A stretch of 64,000 nucleotides of DNA from Pseudidiomarina homiensis (GTDB taxonomy: Bacteria; Pseudomonadota; Gammaproteobacteria; Enterobacterales; Alteromonadaceae). Where the stretch lies: NCBI RefSeq assembly GCF_003987225.1, contig NZ_PIPX01000001.1, positions 930,001 through 994,000 of the forward strand, given 5' to 3'. Shown here piece after piece: positions 28,752-35,771 of the stretch (its first letter is position 1; each line of letters starts with the position of its first letter). The position numbers were made by a program, and so were the translations under genes. Below the pieces are notes generated by a model. That model saw nothing but the letters and a program-made list of their open reading frames with translations, did not search any database and had not been told where the DNA came from.

Positions 28752-31721
28752 TTAAAAGTCATAAGCAATGTTGACGAAGGCACGGCGACCTAACCAGTCG
28801 TACTGACTGTAGAAGGCTGCGTTACCTACACGCGTCGCGTAGCTGCTCGAAGAAATCTGAGGAGCTTCTTTATCGAATGCATTCGCAACACCAACAGTGA
28901 TACTCAAGCCTTCGTCGATAAAGTCACGAGTTGCAGAGAACGCATGATAGATCACCGATGGAGTAGCAAGGTCGATACGAACCTCCTCACCCCAATAAGT
29001 AGCATCATCACGGTACTCGCCGTCACCATACCACTCGTGGTTCGATGCTTCACCGATGTAACGTGCGGTCCAGTTATAGGTCCAATCACCTTTCATCATC
29101 GCAAAGTTGAAGTTACCCACGTGCTCAGGGCGACCTAAGCGACCAGCGCGGTCTTGGCGCTCACTGGTTGGTAGTAATTTGCTTGAAGCTTCAATCTGAT
29201 ACGTGTGCTCATAACTCAATTCGAACTCAGCGAAATCAGTAGAGAACGGATAGCTCATTTGCAAATCGACACCAGTATTCACTTGGCTTGCGATGTTCAA
29301 GTAATTACCTTGAACTTCTTCAACGCGCAGGTCAGTTTCATTACGGAAGAACTGATCACATAGCGGCTCTGATTCGAAGTTCTGTGACGAATAACAACCA
29401 CCAACGATTTGGCCTGCGCCAAGCAGTGTTACTTCACCTTCGATTTCGATATCGAAGTAGTCGATACTCATCGCGAAATCAGTGAAGCTTGGTGTCCAGA
29501 CGAAACCAACAGTGTTCGCAGTAGAAGTTTCAGCTTTAAGCGTACCGAAACCACCACCAGTGACGACTGTGGCTGAAATTGCACCACCAGCGTAATCTTC
29601 CGGGATGCCGTCAGCAGCACAGTTTGCCGCAACATTATCGGAAATATTACCCTGTTCGAGATTCTCACCCCAACGAATACATGGATCAACACTACGCTGG
29701 CTTGCGAAGCTTGACTGGTCGTTTAGGAACAATTCGTAAAGCGCTGGTGACCGGAACGATGTACCACGTGAAGCACGAATACGGAAACCTTCAACCACTG
29801 ACCAGTTCAAGCCCGCTTTATAAGTAGTATCGCTACCATAGGTTGAAACGTCAGTGAAACGACCTGAAACCGAAACATCCAAGCTTTCCATTAATGGCAA
29901 GTCTCGAACAACTGGGATTTGCACTTCTGCAAAGGCTGCGCGCGTGAATGATTTACCACGTGTGATACCTGCAGATGACATACCCCAGCTGTTACCCTGA
30001 AGTGTCACTTCTCCTGGGGTATCATTGATCTTATCTTGCTGGAACGATAGACCCGCTGCCATGCCTACAAAGCCGGCTGGGAGTTCCATTAGATCACCAG
30101 TAATAATACCTTCCAACGTGCGTTGGTTATAAATGGTGTTACCGGTTTCAGAACCGAACAAGAATTCTTGCATTTCTGGGCTGATATTACCCGCCAAGAA
30201 TTGCGGATCGAGCCACGGTACATCTTTACAAGGAATACCACGTACCGACAGCTCCATACCTTCACATGAGCCGGTCAGGAAGTTCTGATCGAAAATCGCA
30301 TCTTGGTAGATGATTTTCTGCTGATAGTCACCATCACTGCGACTGTCTTGGTAGTTGATATCCCAGTACCAATCACCGATTGAGCCTTCGATACCGGCAA
30401 CAAAACGACGATAATCTACAGTAATTTCGCTGCCCGAGTGATCCGTGATCGGCGTTGGGCTTAACCACTGCGCACCTGTCCAGCCTTCGCTACGCGTATC
30501 ACCAGAGAAGAAGTTTTCGTTGTAGAGGTAGCTCCAGAACTGACGATAACCATTTGTGATGGTTTTACGACGGTTTAACAACACTTCGGTGTACAAAGTT
30601 GTGGTATCTGACGCCCAGTATTCACCTTCAACAAAAACAGTCGCAACTTCAGTTTCTGGTGAAAGCGTTTCTAAGTCTTGGAAAGGATGGTCGGCATTGG
30701 TTACACCGAACGATTCACGGTCATAAGCGACTGGGTACCAGCCTTCTGGGGTACGCATAGAGTTAGGACCGGTCGCGCGATCGTTAAACGAGTCGAGGTA
30801 CTGACCTAAGTCACCATCGTAATCATACTGCGCTTTTGCACCTGGAGGTACTTCGCCCGAGTAGTCATAGATCCAAACATGGCCCCAAAGTAAGTCATTA
30901 CAATGGTATTCGTTGGTACGTGGATCAACTACATCGACACGCTCACCTGAATCTGGGTCGAAGAAGTAAGGGGTACCACAAGCAAATACATCACGGTCAC
31001 CACGCGCAAGCTCTTGGGTGCGCTGGTAGTCACCGACTACGCGTAATGAGCCGCTGTCAAAGCTACGGCCCATGGTACCGCTTAAGCGGAACTGAGCACC
31101 GCCGTCGTCCATCGGCTGACTCATGTTCAGGTTGAGGCTACTTTCATCACCCGATTTAGTGATAATGTTTACAACACCAGCAACAGCGTCAGAACCGTAA
31201 AGTGAAGAAGCACCATCTTTCAGGATCTCAACACGCTCAACGGCAGACAAAGGCATGATGTTCAAGTCGAACGCAGAAACCTGACCACGAGTACCCGCAG
31301 GGCCGATACGGCGGCCATTCAACAATACCAACGTACGGTTCGCGCCTAAACCACGCAGCGAGAAGGTTTCAGTACCCGTACCACCTTCGGTGACAAAGGC
31401 AGTTGAAGTCGCCGCTGTGATTTGGTTTGAACCCGCAGCAACGGTAGAAGTACGCAATAAATCACCAAGCGTGACAAGACCTTGGTCAACGGCGTCGCTG
31501 GCATTAATGATTTCAACAGGAGCGGCCTGGTCGAGGCCATCAGTGCGGATGCGAGAACCCAAAACTTGGATTTTCTCTTGCGGTTCTTCAGTTACCGCAT
31601 TGTCATTATCTTCGTCTGAACCGGTATCTTGCGCTAAGGCTACAGGGCTTGTTGCGGCGAACACGCAACCCATAGCGATAGCCAAGCGACTCAGCTTCAA
31701 CTCTTCGAGGAATGTAGTCAT
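28752..31721 (-). CDS. Large TonB-dependent outer-membrane receptor
   Basis: Energised outer-membrane transporter of 989 residues. A signal peptide ends at about A30 (PVALA-QD), followed by an acidic stretch, a possible TonB-box-like region (EKIQVLGSR), a plug domain with LVLLNGRRIGP, VERVEILKDGASSLYGSDAVAGVVNIITK, and a beta-barrel ending in YDF with a C-terminal phenylalanine. The ATG at 31721 follows AAAGGA. This OMR type with the SSLYG segment often imports peptides or glycans. It heads the insert that also encodes a halogenase and a sulfotransferase, so it may import their substrate or be functionally linked. Confidence 0.93.
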   Translation of the reverse strand: MTTFLEELKLSRLAIAMGCVFAATSPVALAQDTGSDEDNDNAVTEEPQEKIQVLGSRIRTDGLDQAAPVEIINASDAVDQGLVTLGDLLRTSTVAAGSNQITAATSTAFVTEGGTGTETFSLRGLGANRTLVLLNGRRIGPAGTRGQVSAFDLNIMPLSAVERVEILKDGASSLYGSDAVAGVVNIITKSGDESSLNLNMSQPMDDGGAQFRLSGTMGRSFDSGSLRVVGDYQRTQELARGDRDVFACGTPYFFDPDSGERVDVVDPRTNEYHCNDLLWGHVWIYDYSGEVPPGAKAQYDYDGDLGQYLDSFNDRATGPNSMRTPEGWYPVAYDRESFGVTNADHPFQDLETLSPETEVATVFVEGEYWASDTTTLYTEVLLNRRKTITNGYRQFWSYLYNENFFSGDTRSEGWTGAQWLSPTPITDHSGSEITVDYRRFVAGIEGSIGDWYWDINYQDSRSDGDYQQKIIYQDAIFDQNFLTGSCEGMELSVRGIPCKDVPWLDPQFLAGNISPEMQEFLFGSETGNTIYNQRTLEGIITGDLMELPAGFVGMAAGLSFQQDKINDTPGEVTLQGNSWGMSSAGITRGKSFTRAAFAEVQIPVVRDLPLMESLDVSVSGRFTDVSTYGSDTTYKAGLNWSVVEGFRIRASRGTSFRSPALYELFLNDQSSFASQRSVDPCIRWGENLEQGNISDNVAANCAADGIPEDYAGGAISATVVTGGGFGTLKAETSTANTVGFVWTPSFTDFAMSIDYFDIEIEGEVTLLGAGQIVGGCYSSQNFESEPLCDQFFRNETDLRVEEVQGNYLNIASQVNTGVDLQMSYPFSTDFAEFELSYEHTYQIEASSKLLPTSERQDRAGRLGRPEHVGNFNFAMMKGDWTYNWTARYIGEASNHEWYGDGEYRDDATYWGEEVRIDLATPSVIYHAFSATRDFIDEGLSITVGVANAFDKEAPQISSSSYATRVGNAAFYSQYDWLGRRAFVNIAYDF

Positions 31722-31744
31722 AGGACATCCTTTATTGTTTTTAT

Positions 31745-31757
31745 GATGATTATCATC
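31745..31757 (-). promoter_or_regulatory. Perfect palindrome in the TonB receptor leader
   Basis: GATGATTATCATC is a perfect 13-base dyad 24 bases before the receptor start. It shares a partial pattern with Fur boxes (TGATAAT-N-ATTATCA) but is not a good match; an operator for another regulator is equally possible. Confidence 0.4.
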
Positions 31758-31802
31758 TAAGAGGAACTCGAAAGCGCAGGCTTTTCCTCCCCCTAACGCT
31801 TG

Positions 31803-31830
31803 ATAATAAACCATAAGAACAACATTACAA
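31803..31830 (-). promoter_or_regulatory. Promoter of the TonB receptor gene
   Basis: TTGTAA (31825-31830), 16-base spacer, TATTAT (31803-31808) on the minus strand, giving a leader of about 75 bases that includes the 31745 palindrome. Confidence 0.55.
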
Positions 31831-31885
31831 CCTAAAAATGTTGCTCAGGACGCCCCTAGACTGGCTTCTTTGTTTCAAACCTGTG

Positions 31886-32494
31886 TCAGTTTTTTACCAC
31901 CATTACCATCGCTGGACGTAATAAACGTCCGCTCAATGTGTAGCCTTTTTGCATCACCGCCAAAATAGTATTGTTCTCTTTGCCTTCAGCAGCTTGCATT
32001 GACATCGCTTGATGCAAATCTGGATTAAAAGTTTCTCCTTCTTCGCCAACCGCTTCAACACCAAATTTAGTTAGCGTGCTCAGCAGGCTCTTGTGCGTAA
32101 GCTCAATACCCTCCAGAAAGTTGGCATTAATGCTTTCTTCTTGGTCTGCGATCGCTAGCGCGCGTTCGAGATTGTCGACCGTAGTCAACAATTCATTGGC
32201 AAACTTCTCCAGAGCAAATTTATGCGCCTTCTCAACATCTTGCGCAGCGCGACGACGCACATTTTCCATTTCGGCGACAGCTCGTACGGCACGATCTTTC
32301 GATTCTTCCGCCCGCTGCTCCGCTTGACTGAGTGCAAGCTCCAGCTCAGCAATACGTTCGTCTGCTACGGTTGACAGTACTTGCTCTTCACCGCTGTCTT
32401 GCGTCTCGCTTTCTGTCTGCTCTACAGTTTCTGGCTCGTGCTCATCAACTGCAACTTTTTGTTCATTTTCCTTCGCAGAATCGTGTTGGGTCAT
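31886..32494 (-). CDS. grpE: Nucleotide exchange factor GrpE
   Basis: Releases ADP from DnaK and so resets its chaperone cycle. The 202-residue protein has an acidic N-terminal region, a long coiled-coil (about 45-105) and the conserved C-terminal beta domain with FNPDLHQAMS and GYTLSGRLLRPAMVMV. Divergent from nadK with its own sigma-32 promoter; separated from dnaK by the halogenase/TonB insert. Confidence 0.98.
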   Translation of the reverse strand: MTQHDSAKENEQKVAVDEHEPETVEQTESETQDSGEEQVLSTVADERIAELELALSQAEQRAEESKDRAVRAVAEMENVRRRAAQDVEKAHKFALEKFANELLTTVDNLERALAIADQEESINANFLEGIELTHKSLLSTLTKFGVEAVGEEGETFNPDLHQAMSMQAAEGKENNTILAVMQKGYTLSGRLLRPAMVMVVKN

Positions 32495-32538
32495 GTTTCG
32501 TTACTCTTTCAATGTGATATAACTAAGCTTGTGCTCTG

Positions 32539-32566
32539 TTATGGGGGCACGATTTTTTGATTCAAG
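32539..32566 (-). promoter_or_regulatory. Sigma-32 heat-shock promoter of grpE
   Basis: Perfect CTTGAA (32561-32566), 14-base spacer and CCCCATAA (32539-32546) on the minus strand, about 45 bases upstream of the grpE start and inside the grpE/nadK divergent region. Confidence 0.82.
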
Positions 32567-32596
32567 GTATTTTGCATAAAAATCGAGGGAAGTTTT

Positions 32597-33487
32597 ATGG
32601 CAAATCCACAGGCGCTAGCCTTTCAACGCATTGCTCTACTCGGTAAGGTCAATCATGAAGCGACCCGCGCCACGCTCCTTACCTTAGAGCAAGAGTTGGG
32701 ATCCCTTGGTTTGGATGTCATCATTGAAGAGCGCACTGCGCAACAGCTCGATCGGCGTGAACGAGCGACCCTTCCCCTCGAGCAACTGGGTGAAGCCGCA
32801 GACTTAGCAGTGGTCGTGGGAGGTGACGGCAACATGCTCGGCGCGGCACGCATTCTTTGCGAGCATAACGTCGCCGTGGTCGGCGTTAACCGCGGCAACC
32901 TCGGTTTTCTTACCGATCTTGACCCCGACCATGTCATGCAGCAACTTCGTGCGGTATTAGCGGGTGACTTTATCACTGAAGAACGCTTCCTATTACAAGC
33001 CGAAGTCATCCGTAATGGTCATCGCCATAATGTTGGTCGTGCGATCAACGAGGTCGTGCTGCATTCTGACAAAGTCGCCCACATGATCGAGTTTGAAGTT
33101 TATGTCGACAGTGACTTCGTTTATAGCCAGCGTTCTGATGGATTAATCGTAAGCACGCCTACCGGCTCCACTGCGTATTCGTTATCCGGTGGCGGACCAA
33201 TTTTAACCCCGGGATTAGACGCGATTAGTTTAGTTCCTATGTTCCCACATACCTTAAGTAGTCGCCCCATCGTGGTCGGTGCGAACTGTACCTTACACCT
33301 CAAACCTTCACCGGATAATGGTAATTTGCAGTTAAGTTGTGACGGCCATATGCGCATGGAAGTACTCCCCAACGACGAAGTGTTGATCCACAAATACGCC
33401 TATACTTTGACGCTATTACACCCTAAAGATCACAGCTACTTCAAAGTGTTACGAAATAAACTCGGTTGGGGTAGCCGACTCTTTTAA
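32597..33487 (+). CDS. nadK: NAD kinase
   Basis: Phosphorylates NAD to NADP. The 296-residue protein has the GGDGNMLG catalytic motif, the [11 protein letters not shown] segment and the NAD-binding [13 protein letters not shown] loop. A GAGGGAAG site precedes the ATG. Divergent from grpE and 88 bases upstream of recN, as in many gammaproteobacteria. Confidence 0.98.
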   Translation: MANPQALAFQRIALLGKVNHEATRATLLTLEQELGSLGLDVIIEERTAQQLDRRERATLPLEQLGEAADLAVVVGGDGNMLGAARILCEHNVAVVGVNRGNLGFLTDLDPDHVMQQLRAVLAGDFITEERFLLQAEVIRNGHRHNVGRAINEVVLHSDKVAHMIEFEVYVDSDFVYSQRSDGLIVSTPTGSTAYSLSGGGPILTPGLDAISLVPMFPHTLSSRPIVVGANCTLHLKPSPDNGNLQLSCDGHMRMEVLPNDEVLIHKYAYTLTLLHPKDHSYFKVLRNKLGWGSRLF

Positions 33488-33495
33488 GCTCTGAC

Positions 33496-33543
33496 TTGCA
33501 TTACTGTATAAATACTGTATAACTACTGTATGTAAACACAGTA
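33496..33543 (+). promoter_or_regulatory. recN promoter with LexA box
   Basis: TTGCAT (33496-33501) and TATAAC (33518-33523) with a 16-base spacer form the promoter. A perfect CTGT-N8-ACAG LexA box lies at 33526-33541, extended to a TA...TA-flanked 20-base palindrome. TACTGTAT half-sites repeat every 11 bases at 33502, 33513 and 33524, so the box overlaps and follows the promoter. Confidence 0.8.
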
Positions 33544-33575
33544 GTTGTAGCACGTTATGCGTAAGGAGCTTTTTT

Positions 33576-35255
33576 ATGTTGGTGCATCTACACGTTCGCA
33601 ATTTTGCCGTCGTTCGGCAACTCGACGTTGACTTTAAACAAGGTATGACCGCCATTACCGGTGAAACCGGCGCAGGAAAATCAATTGCTCTCGACGCTCT
33701 CGGGCTTTGCTTGGGCGACCGTGCCGATAGTGATGCCATTCGCCCTAGTGCAGAGAAAGCGGAAGTCATCGCAAGTTTTCAACTAATCCCGTCAGGCCCC
33801 GCACATGAATGGTTAACGGCACAAGAGTTGCTCGACGAAGATGAACCTGAACACTGTGTTCTGCGTCGTGTCATAACCCGCGAAGGGCGTTCTAAAGCGT
33901 GGATCAATGGTTGCCCTGTGAACGTCACACAATTGAAGCAACTAGCGCCGCTGTTAGTGAACATTCACGGTCAACACGAACACCAATTGCTCACCAAACC
34001 GGAACACCAGCTTGAATTACTTGATGCGTACGCACGCCATGATGACCTGCTTAACGATGTTAGCTCGGCTTATCGCCAATGGTACGATTTGCGAAAAAAA
34101 CAAAAACAAGCGATACAACAACAGGAAGAGCGTCAAGCACGATCACAACTGATCCGTTATCAAGTGGAAGAGCTGGATCAATTCGCACTGCAAGAAGGTG
34201 AATACGAAGAGCTCGAACAACTGCATAAGAAATTGAGTAACAGTTCTGCTTTACAAGAAGACAGCCAATTTGCGGTCAATGCCCTCTTCGAAGGTGAGCA
34301 TAATAATGCCTATGGGTTAGTTCAGGCTGCCGTACAACGCTTGGAACAGCAACTCGACAATGATCCAACACTCGAGCCCGCAGTTAAAATGCTGACTGAA
34401 GCCAGTGTCCAAATCGAAGAAGCAGCCCGTGAATTACGTCATTACAGTGACGCTATCGAGCTCGACCAGGATGCTTTAGCAAACGCCGAGAAACGTGTCA
34501 CCCAAGCTGTGCAATTAGCGCGCAAGCATCAACTTGAACCAACGGCGTTGCCAAGTTTACATGCGCAATTGAAAGCTGAATTAGCAGAGCTCGACGCCGC
34601 CGCGGATGCGCTGGCTAACTCTGATGAAGCCGTTCAAGTTGCCGCACAACATTATCGATCATGTGCTGCAAAGCTATCGGCACAGCGCCAACACGCGGCA
34701 AAAGAGTTAGGTGAACAAATTTCACAATCCATGCGTGAATTAAATATGCCGCATGGGCGCTTCGTTATTGCAGTGGAGCATCAAGCCGATGCACCAGCAA
34801 CACGTGTTGGCACCGATAATGTGCAATTCCAAGTTACCACCAACCCAGGCCAACCGCTGCAGTCATTGGCTCGGGTCGCGTCCGGCGGTGAGCTTTCGCG
34901 TATCAGTCTTGCGGTACAGGTGATTGCCGCCGCACAAATGACAACTCCGACACTAATGTTTGATGAAGTTGACGTTGGTGTAAGTGGTGCTACTGCCGCT
35001 ACAGTTGGTAAATTATTGCGCCAACTTGGCAAGCAAAATCAGGTGATTTGCGTGACACATTTACCGCAGGTTGCCGCCCTAGCTCACCAACAATTACGGG
35101 TAGATAAAACGACCGACGGTGAGCATACTGAAACCCAAATGACCGCCCTTGATCACGACAACCGTGTGATCGAGCTAGCACGGTTACTTGGGGGAGATCG
35201 CATTACCGATACCACCAAAGCGAATGCCAAAGAATTATTGGCAAATGCTAGCTAA
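33576..35255 (+). CDS. recN: DNA repair protein RecN
   Basis: SMC-like ATPase acting early in double-strand-break repair. The 559-residue protein has the Walker A loop GETGAGKSI near the N-terminus, a central coiled coil, the ABC signature VASGGELSRISLA and the Walker B TLMFDEVDVGVSG. SOS control is indicated by the LexA box upstream. Confidence 0.98.
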   Translation: MLVHLHVRNFAVVRQLDVDFKQGMTAITGETGAGKSIALDALGLCLGDRADSDAIRPSAEKAEVIASFQLIPSGPAHEWLTAQELLDEDEPEHCVLRRVITREGRSKAWINGCPVNVTQLKQLAPLLVNIHGQHEHQLLTKPEHQLELLDAYARHDDLLNDVSSAYRQWYDLRKKQKQAIQQQEERQARSQLIRYQVEELDQFALQEGEYEELEQLHKKLSNSSALQEDSQFAVNALFEGEHNNAYGLVQAAVQRLEQQLDNDPTLEPAVKMLTEASVQIEEAARELRHYSDAIELDQDALANAEKRVTQAVQLARKHQLEPTALPSLHAQLKAELAELDAAADALANSDEAVQVAAQHYRSCAAKLSAQRQHAAKELGEQISQSMRELNMPHGRFVIAVEHQADAPATRVGTDNVQFQVTTNPGQPLQSLARVASGGELSRISLAVQVIAAAQMTTPTLMFDEVDVGVSGATAATVGKLLRQLGKQNQVICVTHLPQVAALAHQQLRVDKTTDGEHTETQMTALDHDNRVIELARLLGGDRITDTTKANAKELLANAS

Positions 35256-35293
35256 ATGAACGTTTCCGCAATAAATAGGTCAATCTAAACTCT

Positions 35294-35324
35294 GCAAGGC
35301 TAGTTATTCAGCCTTGCTTTGTTT
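35294..35324 (+). terminator. Intrinsic terminator after recN
   Basis: GCAAGGCT (35294-35301) and AGCCTTGC (35310-35317) form an eight-pair stem with an eight-base loop, followed by TTTGTTT. Confidence 0.8.
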
Positions 35325-35371
35325 ATCATCAGAACTATTGAACTCCATAAACGAGAAGTAAAGTCTATTTT

Positions 35372-35719
35372 ATGAAGAAATTATTGTTGGCAAGCCTAGT
35401 GATCGCACTGAGTGGTTGCTCCGTATTTGATGGTCTAGTACATCGGATTGACGTCCCACAAGGTAACTATTTGGAGCAACGCGATGTTGACCAACTGCGC
35501 ATCGGTATGAGCAAAGAACAAGTGAATTATGTTCTTGGCGCACCGGTCGCCGAAAATGTATTTGCCGACGACACTTGGTACTATGTATTCAACATGGATT
35601 CTGGCAGTGGTGATGATTATCGTCGAACAGTGACGCTCACTTTCGTTGATAATAAACTCACAGACTATGCTGGTGATTTTGATCGTCCAAAGAATTTTGA
35701 CACGCCGCTGGATCAATAA
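35372..35719 (+). CDS. bamE: Outer membrane assembly lipoprotein BamE
   Basis: Small subunit of the BAM complex that inserts beta-barrel proteins. The 115-residue precursor has lipobox LSGC (C16) and the SmpA/OmlA domain with GNYLEQRDVDQLRIGMSKEQV and VLGAPV. It follows recN as in E. coli. Confidence 0.97.
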   Translation: MKKLLLASLVIALSGCSVFDGLVHRIDVPQGNYLEQRDVDQLRIGMSKEQVNYVLGAPVAENVFADDTWYYVFNMDSGSGDDYRRTVTLTFVDNKLTDYAGDFDRPKNFDTPLDQ

Positions 35720-35771
35720 ACAGGCTGTTGCCAGCGCACTTCCGTAATTTTAAGCACCGAATGGGGAGTGT

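Noticed and set aside
31741-31760. Called as a definite Fur box
   Set aside because: Only part of the 7-1-7 pattern matches, so it is reported as an unidentified palindrome.
33501-33541. Phased TACTGTAT repeats considered as a short CRISPR-like or iteron array
   Set aside because: Only three short half-sites at a recN promoter; they fit LexA binding and there are no spacers or replication genes.
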